DNA of 64,000 nt from Diplosphaera chodatii (taxonomy: Eukaryota; Chlorophyta; Trebouxiophyceae; Prasiolales; Stichococcaceae): NCBI GenBank assembly GCA_032358165.1, contig JAALGY010000032.1, positions 2,356,001 to 2,420,000 on the forward strand, written 5' to 3'. Each line of letters opens with the position of its first letter. Position 1 is the stretch's first letter. The notes beneath the pieces were generated by a model, which was not told the origin of the DNA, did no database searches, and was given only the letters and a program-made list of their open reading frames with translations. This document shows positions 52,412 to 64,000 of the stretch, piece after piece. Position numbers and translations under genes: made by a program.

Positions 52412-52832
52412 GGTCTCTTGTGTGCGGCGGTTTCAGAGGGCATCAGTGGGCTCCCCGCAGCCAGTTTCAGCAGCCTTAAAATGCTATGACTTGACCGCAG
52501 CTGAGCAATCAGCCGCTATGCAGATGAACCTCGAACGCTGTTGTGCTGATCTTGCTGCATCAGCGTCCTGTGCCAGAGATGCAACCCCTGGATCTGTGTC
52601 CTGCTGGATGGAACACCCAAGGTCATCCGTATGCACTCTCACCCGCGCGAGCGTAACCAACAGCAGGATGTGTTTTGCTTTGCCGGTGGCAGTGAGATGA
52701 CTCCGTGCAATCAGTGACTGAATGTCGGGCTGGCTGATTGCTAGCAGGTTGGTACTGCCTGCAGTACAGCTTCCAACAGCTGTCAACAGGAGAATTTCAC
52801 CACGGCTGCACAACATGTCGCCTTGCACAATG
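52412..52832. other. Intergenic, mannanase promoter and LENG1 3' UTR
   Basis: About 420 bp. No TGTAA, RNA gene or protein-like frame recognised. Confidence 0.45.
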
Positions 52833-54090
52833 CTAGCCAAGGAAGCTCTTGCGAAGGAGCTGCTTCTCGCGCGCCCGCTCAGCTGCTTCCCGGGACTCGC
52901 GCTCCGCCCGCATCGCTGCGACGCTGGCCTTAAGCTGCTTGGCGTTCATTTTCAAGGACGCCTCCTTGGTCCTGTCTCTGTGCTTGGATTTCTTCTTGTC
53001 TTTGTCTCTGTGCTTCGCTTTGTTTCTGCCGTTCGACCCGGATAGCGTCTCATCGTCGCCTCTCCTTGCAGCTGCAGCAGCTAGCAGCTGGCCCCCATCC
53101 AATGCCCTATACCCACCAGCATCACATGTCATGACATATACATGTCACCTGTCAGTGACACATGACGCATGTAGTGAGCCACCCCTTACAGTAGTTGTCA
53201 TGCAAGATACAGCCCAAGAGCCTGCTCACTTGGCTGCATCCTCAGCTGGCAGCGTCGTCCCCGCAGCGGCATACCAGGGGGCATTGCCCTTGCCGTGCAT
53301 CGCATGCGCCAGCTTGAACCGCTCATCAAAGCGTGCGTCTGACGTTTGGGTTTCGGGGTTGCCACGCCTCCGCCGCTCAGCCACCTCGTCAGCCTGCAGG
53401 GTGATCACCGTGAAGATGCTGACATGGCGGGTGGATCAGTCTTCAGGACCTCATGGTCGTCACACACGCTGTCCAAAGCCAACCCACGACACGACACACA
53501 CACACCTTTGCTTCCGCGTTCTCAGCACGCAGTTCCTCCGCCCGCCAAAAGTTGAAGTGACCATCTGGCGATTGCACCGCGCGCTTGCTGGCCATGATGT
53601 CGTGCTTAACCGGCGGCAGGGGCGCGCTCACAACGTCATCAACAGCTGCATCTGTGTCGGCAGGGGGTGCAATGCCTGCATCCAGCAGCGCGCTCTCCCC
53701 TGATTGGACGGCTGCATCCTGCAAGGGTGGCAGGCAACCTCTAGATACACCACCCAAGATTTGGCGGCACTGCAGCACTCATTACGCCAGGTGCGCACCA
53801 GCGGCTGCGCACGAACGCGGGCCAGCAGCGCAGCATGTCGAAACTCGCTTTCGGCCTTGCGGTTCTTCTGACGCAGCACCTTCTGCTCCTCCTCATACTT
53901 CGCCTCATCCCGAGCTACCTTTTCTCTGTTGTCCTGGTTGTAGACTGCAGGCAAATGTACGGTGACTTCACCACTGCATGTGTTGTGACGCCGTTAGTGA
54001 CTTTGCAGCGCAGAACACTCGGCAGGCTATCAGCTGCGCACCATGCCAGCTCTTCTGTGGCAGGATATTGAGGCCGCCATGGCCTCCCAT
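52833..54090 (-). CDS. LENG1: LENG1 / CIR-N domain protein (splicing-associated)
   Basis: LENG1-type proteins carry the N-terminal CIR domain shared with spliceosome-associated factors; their exact role is not settled. Exon 1 (54090-54042) encodes MGGHGGLNILPQKSWH. Exon 2 starts at 53944 and completes the motif as SWHVYNQDNREKVARDEAKY, then EEEQKVLRQKNRKAESEFRH. A third exon (from about 53720) has an acidic stretch and HFNFWRAEELRAENAEAK. Next is KGNAPWYAAAGTTLP (about 53290), matching the family PWY motif, and last a Lys/Arg/Asp/Ser-rich tail with RDKDKKKSKHRDR and LKASVAAMRAERESREAAER. The final residues are LLRKSFLG before the TAG 52835-52833. Basic and acidic repeats are typical of nuclear RNA-processing proteins. 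The gene is head-to-head with APC2. Confidence 0.85.
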
Positions 54091-54608
54091 CTGTGCTGCT
54101 GGGTTTAGGATGTCACACTCGCCCCGATGTGCAGCACCGTTGTGCACAAGCAATAGCGGCGCATGAACACGAGAATGGTGGAAGCCTGCGCTGTGCTATT
54201 GCATCCGCTCATGTGCCATCAGCGTCACATGATTTGTCAAGGATGACGTTCCGATGCAGTTTCTGTGATGCTCTGACACTGACAGTGGTCGTGTGGCGGG
54301 CGGAACAGTGAGTGCCTACAGTACATGTGCAACCTGTACTGACATGTGTTGCTGACCTGTCGCTGCAATAGCGGACTCATTGCACTTGAATTGTCGTCTT
54401 TCAAGCAACAGCAACATTTACAGACTCTCTGCATGCACATCGCCCTCTTCAGATCGGATCTCAAAGGGACATTCTGGTTTAGCAGCTCCATGTGTGTAGA
54501 TGCAGTCGCGCACATACAGCAGTTGTAGCAAATGCCTGAATCTATTAATAGGCTACTGCGATGCAGTTTGATCTGATGATCGTGATACTCTGACAGGCGG
54601 CTAGCAGC
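54091..54608. other. Divergent promoter region LENG1 / APC2
   Basis: About 520 bp upstream of two divergent genes. No gene, RNA or long repeat recognised. Confidence 0.45.
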
Positions 54609-57600
54609 ATGGTGGATCCGCAAGGTTATGTTGATGCATTTGCTGAGGCTGGGAACGTCACCGCCGCTGCTGCGTATGCATTGCAAGTACAGAAGGTGCG
54701 GTCATCCACAGAGTGTACAACTTGCGTTACTGACGGCTCAGTACTATCACAGGACAACTGATTGCGTACGTTTGCCCCGATCACATCCTGACCATAGGCA
54801 CAGCTGGCTGCGGAGTTGGTTCCTCACTTTTGGTCGGCAGTCTCTGCTGCTGGAAGCGATGAAGCCGGTGAAGGCCTGGACATAGTACTGGCCTGCAGTC
54901 TGGAGGTGAACCTCCGCATCAAACATAGGCCACTTGGCATCTGATCGTGCTTGCTTCATTGTGTGCCTGATGTCTTTCAGCCCGTGCTTGCTTTCAGGAG
55001 CTATGCATGGGCGTGGCAGGGCAGCGGCAGCAGCTCAGGGAGCTGGTACAGAGACTCCTGGCAGCTGTGCCGTCAGGCAGCGCCGGCCAGCTAGCAGGCC
55101 GCGCCGCTGTTGCCAGCCTGCAGCAGCGATATATGCATGCTGTGGCAATGCACCTGGTGGAAGTGGCGCCGCTCAGCCTGCACAGTCTGATAACGATCTG
55201 CCTGGACGCCAAGCTCAGCCAGTGGGCGATGGACAGCCCGGTGCAGCTTCCTGCTGAGGCGCGATCTTCGAATGTGCTATAGCACAGACTTGCAATACCG
55301 ACCATGCTGATGGATTGTGAGCAATCTGGGGAAGCTGCGATGATGGTGACTCAACTCCGGTGCCGTTGGCAGGGAGAAGATAGCAAGCAGACAGTAGGCA
55401 TGGAGCAAAATGTGCAGCTTGTGGACCTCATGGGTGCCGAATGGCTGGCGCCCCTAGCCAGCATTCGCAGCAGCCTGGCATTGCTTGGCATTCCGCAGCT
55501 CCTCGAGGAGGCAGCCGTCGGTGTTGCTTGCGCACATGTCAAGCAGGTGCTGCTTTTTGTGGTCATGCTCTCAGATGATGCGCTCCATGCTACCGACTGT
55601 TCGCTCTCGAGCTGGTACCGCAAACCCCTCGAGGTGTTGCGATGTGGGATGCAGTAGGACCAACAGCTCTACCATGACTGGTGGCTTGTCGACCTTATGC
55701 AGGCGTTGAGCATTCACGCAGCGGGCGAGTTCAGAAGCAGTGTCCTGGCAGATGCGGCGCACTACACTGCAGCTGTGCCGCTTGAGTTCTTGTGTGCTGT
55801 GCTGCAGCCTCAGGTGCACTCTGCTGGAACATACCATCATCTAAGTTGCCTCCAGAGCACCATGGCTGACGTTAGCTAATGGTTCATGGGGGCCACAAGC
55901 GTAGGAACCCTGCTGCAGGATACTGAACAGGTGCAGCAGTGGAGGCAACACCTGCAGCACTTCGTATACGATTCAGTGGGGCGCCTGCGCATCGCCGAGA
56001 TGTTCGACATTGTGGTATGCACGGTGCATCATGCACATCTTATCGTTACATGCACATGCACCTATGTGCAGATGTCGAGGGTGTCAACATCTGAGGTGGA
56101 AACATAGGTTGACTACCCAGACAGCCTGGCAGCAGTTCATGACATACGCGATTGCCTCAAGCATGCCAACCTCCAACAGCATCTGGTCAGTCAGCTGCGT
56201 GCTGCCATCAACAAGCGTCTGCTGCATGCCGGTGAGACATGCAGAAACCAAGATGTAGTCAGGTTGAAGCCTTGGCAGGTGGGTGTGTGCCATGCACTGC
56301 AGGCCGATGATGCTGTCAGTCTCAGGGTCTGTGATCTGACGGTGCTCTGATGCCAGGTGCCGCCACCACGGATGTCATTGTGCAGTATGTCAGCACCATC
56401 AAGGCGTTGCGGGAGATGGATGCGTCCGGCGTGCTGCTGGAGGCAGTTGCTGACCCCATCCGAGAGTATTTGCGCAGCCGCAAGGTCAGCATGCAGTTCC
56501 CAGGGTGTGCTGCGTCGTGATCCAGCCGCCACATGGCCGCTAATGGCACGACCCGTGGACTTCCAGCATGCGCGACGTCCGACAGAGACCCTGCTGCGCT
56601 GCAGGACACCATCCGGTGCATTGTGACGATGCTGACAGACGACAGCGCAGGCGACCTGCCAGGCAGCGAGTCCCTGTTCCAGGAGCTTGACCGGCCCGGC
56701 CACGGTCCTGAGGCGAGGGCCACCTCAATACAGCCTGCTGCCAACATGCGTCTGCCGGGAATCGCATGCAGCGTTCCTTTACATAGAGTAATCAAACAAC
56801 TGCATGTCACAGATGTCTCCTCCTGCTCCTGCTGCAGGATGTCAGCGATGCAGAGATGGACGACGACGAGATGGCACTGGCAGCCGTGGAGGCGTGGGAG
56901 CCGGACCCAGTGACGGCGGACCCACGGCGCAGCTCCCGCACCCGCCGCATGTCCGACATCATCGCCGCCCTCATCGGCATCTACGGCTCCAAGGAGCTGT
57001 TCATCACCGAGTACAGGTGCGCCAGCATCGCAAGCCCAACCTGCTCTGGCGCCATTGACTGTTATACGCTGTCCCGCTGCCAGCAACAGTGTGCCACAGC
57101 GTGCAGGCGGCATGCCAAGAATGTGTTGACTGACTGTTGTTGTTCTCAACCTGTGTCCAGCATCGCATGTGGTGCTGCAGGCTGATGCTGGCGGACCGGC
57201 TGGCGGGCAAGTCGGACTTTGACACGCAGCGAGAGCGGCGCACCATGGAGCTGCTGAAGCTGCGCTTTGGGGAGGCCAACCTGCACAATGCTGACATCAT
57301 GCTTGGGGTACACATCATACGTGATGCATGTAGATCTTGCTGTCAGTCAATGGAATGGATGATGGTGTTAGCGGACTCGTCATATGCCTCGATTCGTCGA
57401 GATGATGGGCTCACATCACGGAAACTGTTACAATGTTTTGCTGCAGGATCTGGCAGCCTCAAAGCGCATCAACGCCTTTGTCCATGCCGCCAAGCCGGAG
57501 CTGAGCCGGTTCAAGACCACCATCGTGTCTGAGCTGTTCTGGCCGCCCTTCCAGAGCGAGGCCGTTGAGCTTCCGCCCCAGGTGGGTTGTCCCTTCACTG

Positions 57601-58703
57601 CATATTGCAGCAACTGCACATGGGTAAACAGCAAGGATTGTGCCTGCTCAGACACAATCCTGAAGCCTACCGTCAAGTGCCAGATGTCACCTCATTGCTG
57701 TGCCATGACGCTATACACGCAGATCACAGCAGCGCTGGACGCATTCTCGGAGGAGTACCGCAAACTGAAGGCGCCGCGCAAGCTCCAATGGAAGCCTGCT
57801 TTGGGCGCTGTGCAGCTCGTGGTCTCTGCTGGTGGTGTGCAGCGGGAGCTGCGTGTCACGCCCCTGCAGGTCAGCAGCCGTGTGCAAGTTTTTGGCATGT
57901 GTGGGCTAATCATTGCTCGCTTATATGGGTGATGGTGAACTTCCTGGCCTGTTGTATCGACACTTACTGCATAGCTGTGAGACGTGAGAATGTCACAACC
58001 TGCAGGCCTCAGTGCTGCTTCGCTTCAAGGAGCAGCCGACCTGGTTGCTTGACGAACTAGCCTCCGCAATGAAGCTCAGCCCGCCTGTACTGCGCAAAAC
58101 TGCCATCTTCTGGACATCACAAGGTCGGTCATGGAACGAGTGTCCTGCAGCTAACCCGCCTGAACACATGGCGTCATAATCCAGCCAGGGCTTGGGGTGA
58201 ATGTTGGCACTCTGGGTGGTTCTGCAGGCATCCTACAGCTGATGGAGCAGGCAGGCAGCAGTGCTGTCCTGAAGCGTGTGGAAACCATGCAGTCCGCACC
58301 CACGGCAGCAGCTCAGACCAACGACGAGCCCAGCAGCTCGGTCATCTCGGCAGAGCAGCAGCACCTGAGGGTGACTACCGCAACCTTCAATTGCTGTCAC
58401 CTACAGTGCCTAATAGCGAGTGAAGGCCTGCCAAACCAAGCGAGAATACGTCATTGCCTTGAAAGTAACGTATGTGATGTGTTGCAGGAGCGTGCAGTGT
58501 TTGACCAGTACGTCCTGGGCATGCTGGCCAACTTTGACAGCATGCCGCTGGACCGGATCCACAACATGCTCAAGATGTTCGTCCAGGAGCCGCACCCGTA
58601 CGACAAAACGCAGGACCAGCTGTCAGACGAGCTGTCCCGGCTGGTCGGAGCTGGAAAGCTGGTTGCCAGCGGCAACATGTACCGGATTGTGCGATCAGAT
58701 TGA
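54609..58703 (+). CDS. APC2: Anaphase-promoting complex subunit 2 (cullin-like)
   Basis: APC2 is the cullin-type scaffold of the APC/C ubiquitin ligase; with the RING subunit APC11 it forms the catalytic module that marks cyclins and securin. The start MVDPQGYVDAFAEAGNVTAA (54609) precedes cullin-repeat helices: QQWRQHLQHFVYDSVGRLRI (about 55935), FDIVVDYPDSLAAVHDIRDC across an intron, TDVIVQYVSTIKALREMDAS (about 56370), and RCIVTMLTDDSAGDLPGSES (about 56610). The cullin-homology region follows: RRMSDIIAALIGIYGSKELF (about 56944), EYRLMLADRLAGKSDFDTQ, LKLRFGEANLHNADIMLGD, VSELFWPPFQSEAVELPP (about 57525) and RKLQWKPALGAVQLVV. The C-terminal winged helix ends DELSRLVGAGKLVASGNMYR with the stop at 58701-58703. 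No neddylation-type Lys context is expected in APC2. Exon borders are approximate. Confidence 0.93.
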
Positions 58704-58793
58704 CGTGAACTTTGTGTGTGTCAGACACCGATGTGTACCATGCGCACAAGCTCAAGACCGGGTAAGATGTATACCGGTTATGCCAAAACTAGG

Positions 58794-58798
58794 TTACA
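58794..58798 (-). terminator. TGTAA polyadenylation signal of bL27
   Basis: Minus-strand TGTAA 65 nt beyond the bL27 stop, within the 160-bp tail-to-tail spacer shared with APC2. Confidence 0.45.
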
Positions 58799-58863
58799 GG
58801 AGCATCATTGGTGTGCTTGTTAACCTGACACCAATCTGAATGTTGACAACAACGGCGTTCCAA

Positions 58864-59421
58864 TTATGCTGATGCTGGAGCTGCATCCGCTGGTGCAGCA
58901 TCTGCTGGGGCTGCATCGGCCGCAGCCAGCGTCATTTTGGGGTTCCGGGGCGAATACAGCTCCTTCCGCCGCGCCTTGCGACTGCCTGGCTGCATGCGCT
59001 GGCCCTCTGGCTTCTGGTACTCCTCGAAAGGCACCACCTTCACGTCGCGCTTGTGCTTGGTCATGTGGAAGACGACCACGCCTGGCCGCAGCGCGTACAG
59101 GGTGTAGTCCTTTCCAAGGCCAACGCCCGGCCCAGGGTGGAACTTTGTGCCCAGCTGCCTCACGATGATGCCGCCTGCCCCGACTGTCTGGCCCCCGTAC
59201 ACCTTCACACCTCGCCGCTTGGACACTGAGTCGCGGCCATTCTTTGTGGAGCCTGCACCCTTCTTGTGCGCGGCCTCGATCGGCACCACCGCCGGGCTGA
59301 AGCGGGCTGGGGCTGGGCGGGCTGCCAGGGGCCGCAGGCTGCCTGCACCACAACAGCAGCCCGCACCGCAACGGTGGCCCAGCTGCAGGCCCGTGAAAGA
59401 GCTCACAAGCGCCTGCGCCAT
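58864..59421 (-). CDS. RPL27: Plastid 50S ribosomal protein bL27
   Basis: bL27 reaches from the large subunit toward the peptidyl-transferase centre. This single-exon gene encodes 185 residues. An N-terminal leader rich in Ala/Cys/Arg ([19 protein letters not shown]) fits a transit peptide. The domain begins [20 protein letters not shown] and continues [20 protein letters not shown] and [20 protein letters not shown], the bL27 signature. A C-terminal extension ([19 protein letters not shown] and on) is present, as in plant plastid bL27, followed by a repeated Ala/Asp/Pro tail that appears peculiar to this gene. A mitochondrial bL27 is less likely, but localisation is inferred. It is head-to-head with CAP-H. 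Confidence 0.93.
   Translation of the reverse strand: MAQALVSSFTGLQLGHRCGAGCCCGAGSLRPLAARPAPARFSPAVVPIEAAHKKGAGSTKNGRDSVSKRRGVKVYGGQTVGAGGIIVRQLGTKFHPGPGVGLGKDYTLYALRPGVVVFHMTKHKRDVKVVPFEEYQKPEGQRMQPGSRKARRKELYSPRNPKMTLAAADAAPADAAPADAAPASA
58867..58925 (-). repeat. Tandem ADAAP-coding repeats at the bL27 C-terminus
   Basis: A five-residue unit ADAAP occurs three times in a row, then ASA and the stop, in 15-nt coding units with third-position differences. Confidence 0.8.
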
Positions 59422-60140
59422 GGTTGCTGCTTACCTGTGCACGGATGAAAATCCCTGCCTGACGTATCACACAGTGAAGGCATGCTGGCGAAAGCGTGTG
59501 GTAAAGTAGGTGCAAGTCGCATCCCTCCGGTTCTAATCCTACACGCCTAAAAGATAACAGATTCAAAAGTATTGTGCACAGGTGGCACCAACAGGCACCA
59601 AACCCGCGCACAGCAACCTCCGCATATCCGCCAGCAAGCATCTAAAGGCCATCCGCACCTCACATCGCTAGCTGCCAACATCGGGTGCAGCTTGTCGGTG
59701 TCAAATAGGGGATCAGCTGTCGCATCGCACATTCTCTGTCGGTCACCCGCCATCGTTGTGCGTCAAGGGCCGACTCAGGGATACAGAATCCTTCCTGATG
59801 TCTACACGCTTCAGCTTCGGTGATACAGCAATGTGGCACCGGCACTGAAGCCACAGGCAAGCCAGAGGCACCTTGCAGTGCTGCAGTGCAACGGACGTGG
59901 TTCGGTGCGAGTATGCGGCTACACGACAGCAGCATGACACTGCGTATGCATGCAGGCCATGCCAACATCACGGCCGGAGGTGCAACTGCAAGGCAAGGGT
60001 ACAGCGGGCAGGTACAACATCTGCAGTGCCGTCTCAGCATCGGCAGCCTGCAGTGTGTGGCCTCATGACTTCTGCAGCCGTCCGGTGCTCTGAACGCGCT
60101 TGCTGGGTGCAGGCCGAGCTCAGTGGGCGGTAAGGAGAAC
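59422..60140. other. Divergent promoter region bL27 / CAP-H, no gene seen
   Basis: About 720 bp, the longest divergent spacer. A 160-codon minus-strand frame (59660-60142) spans most of it, but its Cys/Arg/His-rich product shows no domain and looks like chance in GC-rich DNA. No RNA gene. Confidence 0.4.
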
Positions 60141-63100
60141 ATGGATACCGATGAGGCTCCGGCTCAGCGGCGGGCGCCTGCGGGGCTGTCCACCGTGCAG
60201 GTCTGAACCTGGCACCCTGCCCTTTGGGTGCTCGACCACTTGACGAGCCTCTGTCGGTCGTGTTTCGCCACCGTGCACCTTGATCCCGCTGCCGTATGTA
60301 CTGCGGTGGCGCAGGAACTTGAAGTTTCTGCACGCGCTGCCCAGGTCACGGAGATGTACAGGAACTGCATCAAGCTGGCCGCTGAGAACAAGATCAGCCA
60401 GAAAAACACGTGGAGCCTGAACCTCATAGACCACATGTCGGACCTGGTAAAGCCCTCGGACGAGGGTCGGACGACCAACTTTCAGAACGCCAGCTGCACG
60501 CTTGACGCCGGCATCAAGATCTACTCATACCGCGTGGACAGCGTGCACTCGGAAGCCTTCAAGGTGCTGGGTGGCCTGTCTCGTAGCGCTGGCGCCGCTG
60601 CGGACGATGCGGATGCCGCCATCGACAATGGTGGGCAGAGGTCGTGCTGGGGGCCATACTTTGCCTGCTGGGATGTTGCACCCAGCCCACATTGCCTCGG
60701 AAGCTTCAAGCCTGTGCGTACGGTGTCTGGTGACCTTCATGGCAGCAGATGAGGGCGAGGGGGAACAGAGCCAGGGCGGTCAGGGCCGGCGGCGGCGGGC
60801 CACGGCAGACGCCGATCCGAGCAGCACGTTGGAGAACAGCTTCGAGACCCTCAACGTCAAGAAGTTTGACCTGGCATTTGCTGTGGACCCGCTGTTCCAC
60901 AAGATGTCAGCGCAGTTTGACGAGGGGGGCGCCTCAGGTGACTCCTGCGCACAGGAGGCACTGCCTCACATTAGTCAGATGCTGCAAGGGAGGCGGAAGC
61001 TATCATGCTGTGCTGTAGTTCGCATAGTGCTTCGTCTCTTTCACGTGACGACGACACAGTGCTGCTCTTGAACAGGTCTGCTGCTGAACAACCTCAGCGT
61101 GTACAGCGGATGCCAGATCATCTTCGACTCGTCAGATGTGCCGGAGCAGGCACTTGCGGCAGCCGGCCAGGGCATAGCAGACGTGCAGGCATGCGACTCA
61201 GCTGCTGCGGTTGCTTGCATTTCGAGTCGTCCTTCAGCGTCGTGCTTGCAGTGGCACATTATGGGCCCGGCTCGATATGAACATTGCTGGCGCTGGCATG
61301 TAGGTGGACCTGTCAGCCCTGCAGCAGCAGCTGGACGCAGTGCGGCAGGCGCCGGAGGGTGCAGACATCGCACCCAGCCTGGATGCCATCGCTGAGCTGA
61401 TGGGTCAACGCCCGCTGCCAGATGCAGCAGGATCTGCCGCTCGCCTGGTTGCCCAGGTGGCAGAGGGTCGCACGGCACCAGGTGCAGGTGCACCATGGCA
61501 TGCACAGCACTGTGGTGACATTTCTTGCTGTGCGACGGTGTGTCGGTCCGTGGCCTTGAGGAGGCGTGACCTCTTCTTCAACTGCTGTGCAGACGCGGCA
61601 GATCTGGCGACCGGCATGCAGCAGTTGGGCATTGACAGCGGCAGCGCAGCGCAGCAGCAAACATCAGATGCACAGCCCACAGACGCCCCTGACTACGACT
61701 CGGATGATGGTGAGCCCTCAGAGCATGACGCCATGGGAGCCGTGGTGTCCTTACAACCTTGCACGGACACTCTTGACTGCCTGACATCCTGGTCGTCAGG
61801 GTATGATGGCGGCGATGGGGGCGGCTACTCGGACGCGGGCAGCCCAGAGCCAGCAGGTGGCAGCAGCTCGCTCAGGGGCAGCCCTGAGGGCGGCGGGGCC
61901 GCTGCCACCGAGGGCCTTATCAGTGGCACGGCTGAGCGCAGCTGCACCAGTGCAGCCGGCAGCATGGCCCACGACACCCGCAGCGGCGGCCTCAGCGAGC
62001 AGGCGGTGCAGTGGCTGTTGGAGGCGGGCAGGGGGTCTGGCCCCGTTACCCGGGGCGCCGGCTGGGCGGGCGCCTCACACTGGCGCTTCCGCGCCGAACC
62101 CGACACAGCCGCCGCAGCCAAGCCCAAGGCAGCCAGGTGGGGTCAGCAGCGCACCGTCCGCAGCACCACACAGAACTCCACTGCCAGGGCGATGCCTGTG
62201 CATGGCTATCTGTGGAGGTTATAGTTTAGCCCAATCCACTGCAGGCGGCAGCGCAAGGTGACGATGATCGACTTTGAGACCCTGCCGCCGCTAGCAGATG
62301 ACACGTTCAAGCTTGCGGCACGCAAGGAGCAGATCTGTGTGAAAACGCTTGGGATCAAGGACACGCTGCTGCCGAAAGACCTGCATTTCGAGGTCCGCAG
62401 ACTCCACTGTGGTGCTTGCAGACACCCCTTCAGCACGGGGTCCAGTCAGCCTGTTTGGCCAGCCCAGCAGAACGGTGGAGTCGGGACTTTGCGGTGGCAT
62501 ATGCTCTGCACGCCTCTCATCAGTCATCTGGTGCTGATGCAAACGTCGCGGTGCAGGCCAAGCAGCTGGCAGAGCTGTTCCTGAAGCCCGGGGTGCGGGT
62601 GACGCGGTCCATGACGCGGGCAGCGCGCGCCGGGGCAGCTGGCAACAGCCATGGTGACACGGGCTACGCCAGCTCTGATGACGGCGGCGGGGACTTTGGT
62701 GCGCACGGCACTCTGTGGCGGAACCCTGAGCTGTTGAGACCTGCATCGCCGCTGTACTGACATCAGTGGTGATCCAGTGCTCTGCAGTGCGGCGGCGCAC
62801 GAGGTGCAGGTGCAACACGCCCAGGCGACCATGTGCGGTTAGTGACTATGTGTGAGGCACTCTGCTGCAGGCTATGGGGACGGTGGCGCCAGCGATGATG
62901 AGGGTGGTGCGAGGGATGCCTGGGGCGCCATGCAGGCTGCAGACGAGGCCGAGGACGGCACCCTGCTGTCAGCGCCCCGCAAGGTCCCCAACACGGGCAT
63001 CGCCTACGCCCGCTCATCGAAACAGGTGTGCGCCGCTTCCTGCAGCCTCGCCTACCTCCATCGGACATAACCCCTTTCTGCACGAGTACATCACCTGAAG

Positions 63101-63640
63101 ACCACATGCATCACCCTCTGTGCTCCTGCACCCCCTTTCAAGCCGTTGCCTGCATGTGTTAACATGAGTGAGAACCATTGCCGACCAGGTGGACGTGCGG
63201 CAGCTGAAGGAGGCGCTGTGGCATCGTATCAAGCAGCTCGGCAAGAGGCAACAGCAGCCGCCATCAGACATCGAGGCTCCTGCAGATGTGGAGCTGCGCT
63301 TCCAGGTGCAGGCTTCCATGTTGCATGCGCTGGTGCATCACGGGCTGCTGCTCTGCACCACTCACCCATTCCTGATCGTTGCTGGACGTCGCATATACGA
63401 GCATCATCTGCTCGGGACACAATCATGTGGCTCTCGAGTCTAGCTGACTCGGCCATTCGCCCCTGTATGCAGGACATCATAGCGTCACTGGACGAATCCA
63501 GTGGCGCGGGGCAGCTGGCAGACCTGAGCGTGCACCTGTGCTTCATCTGCTTGTTGCACCTTGCCAACGAGCACGGCCTCGTCATCACCGACAGCACCGA
63601 CTTGCGGCAGCTCACCATAGGCTACTGCCCCACAGCATGA
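60141..63640 (+). CDS. CAPH: Condensin I complex subunit CAP-H (kleisin)
   Basis: CAP-H (Barren/BRRN1/NCAPH) is the kleisin that bridges the SMC2-SMC4 heads and recruits the CAP-D2 and CAP-G HEAT subunits in mitotic condensin. The first short exon MDTDEAPAQRRAPAGLSTVQ (60141-60200) is followed by TEMYRNCIKLAAENKISQKN and TWSLNLIDHMSDLVKPSD (about 60350-60460), the SMC2-binding N-terminus. FQNASCTLDAGIKIYSYRVD-SVHSEAFKVLGGL comes next, then TLENSFETLNVKKFDLAFAV-DPLFHKMSAQFDEGGASG (about 60820-60940) and GLLLNNLSVYSGCQIIFDSS (about 61075). An acidic Ser/Gly-rich centre (61690-62030) has DAPDYDSDDGE. The later motifs are VTMIDFETLPPLADDTFKLA (about 62260), QICVKTLGIKDTLLPKDLHF, and a C-terminal winged helix with VDVRQLKEALWHRIKQLGK (about 63190) and LCFICLLHLANEHGLVITD. 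The stop is at 63638-63640. Some central exon borders are uncertain. Confidence 0.92.
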
Positions 63641-64000
63641 CCTATACATCGTGCCAGCAGTAAGACGCCATTATGAGCGGAATGAGGCAAACCTGTGCGT
63701 TCACTTGCAACTGGGAGGGGATGAAGCGGCGCAGGTCTCGATTTGGTGGCAACTTCAGACACACCAAACAATCTCCAGGGATCATGGAGTAATGACATGT
63801 AAGTTCAAGTTTTTTTGACAAGTCTGGCCAGGACAGTGATATTGTTGTGGTTTCGAGCGATGAGTCATGGCAGCAGAGCAGGCAACCTCCATTCCTTCAT
63901 ATCCTGCACAATGGTGACAAGGCTCTGATTGCATGTGCCAACCTGTGTGCAACTGAACACAGAGGGACAAGCAACATGCACCGCGGCGTCACGCTTCCAA
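63641..64000. other. 3' region after CAP-H, no gene seen
   Basis: Holds the CAP-H 3' UTR with TGTAA at 63798-63802. Short frames only; whatever follows lies outside the window. Confidence 0.45.
63798..63802 (+). terminator. TGTAA, candidate polyadenylation signal of CAP-H
   Basis: TGTAA 157 nt beyond the CAP-H stop codon. Confidence 0.4.

Noticed and set aside
59660..60142. 160-codon minus-strand frame in the bL27/CAP-H spacer
   Set aside because: Cys/Arg/His-rich with no recognisable motif, and it overlaps the CAP-H start. Chance openness is more likely.

Overview
This window is nuclear DNA from a eukaryotic green alga, most likely a chlorophyte and plausibly a trebouxiophyte. Most genes are split by many short GT-AG introns of roughly 80-250 nt, often ending in TGCAG, and GC content looks high. 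Several stop codons are followed by TGTAA, the chlorophyte polyadenylation signal. The gene set is plant-like: a serine galactosyltransferase for hydroxyproline-rich glycoproteins, phosphomethylpyrimidine synthase, arogenate dehydrogenase, an LRR-ARM-patatin lipase, a THH1/TOM1/TOM3 membrane protein and a plastid bL27. No bacterial operon, CRISPR array, prophage or intact transposon was seen. The assignment below order level is inference.

Layout, left to right. 1-2178 (+): 3' part of an unidentified gene. 3087-7967 (+): acetolactate-synthase-like ThDP enzyme of bacterial type. 8446-12461 (+): peptidyl serine alpha-galactosyltransferase with an ShKT domain. 12813-14170 (-): GINS subunit SLD5. 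14822-19568 (+): VPS52. 19797-23890 (+): THIC. 24436-25332 (-): THH1/TOM1/TOM3-like. 25875-29570 (+): SEC1/KEULE. 29751-35029 (-): Codanin-1 homologue. 35408-36307 (+): organellar, probably mitochondrial, ribosomal protein uS11. 36656-36973 (-): COX6A. 37317-40470 (-): coilin. 40988-43103 (+): arogenate/prephenate dehydrogenase. 43446-49885 (-): pPLA-I lipase. 50193-52411 (-): secreted GH5 endo-mannanase. 52833-54090 (-): LENG1 homologue. 54609-58703 (+): APC2. 58864-59421 (-): plastid bL27. 60141-63640 (+): condensin CAP-H.

The genes do not form one pathway. Loose themes are chromosome replication and division (SLD5, APC2, CAP-H, Codanin-1), nuclear RNA biology (coilin, LENG1), membrane traffic (VPS52, SEC1), cell wall and secretion (serine galactosyltransferase, mannanase), and plastid or mitochondrial metabolism (THIC, arogenate dehydrogenase, bL27, uS11, COX6A). 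Six neighbouring pairs are head-to-head, with shared upstream regions of about 380-720 bp. Full exon models whose phases close were worked out for SLD5, uS11, arogenate dehydrogenase and the single-exon genes; for the others the outer boundaries are given and internal exons are partial.

I found no convincing evidence for a new multi-gene system. The most interesting items are the algal Codanin-1 with a recognisable ASF1-binding-like motif, the bacterial-type acetolactate synthase with a 15-nt microexon and a C-terminal extension, a duplicated splice acceptor in Codanin-1, a 14-bp perfect hairpin inside coilin, and THIC without an obvious TPP riboswitch.
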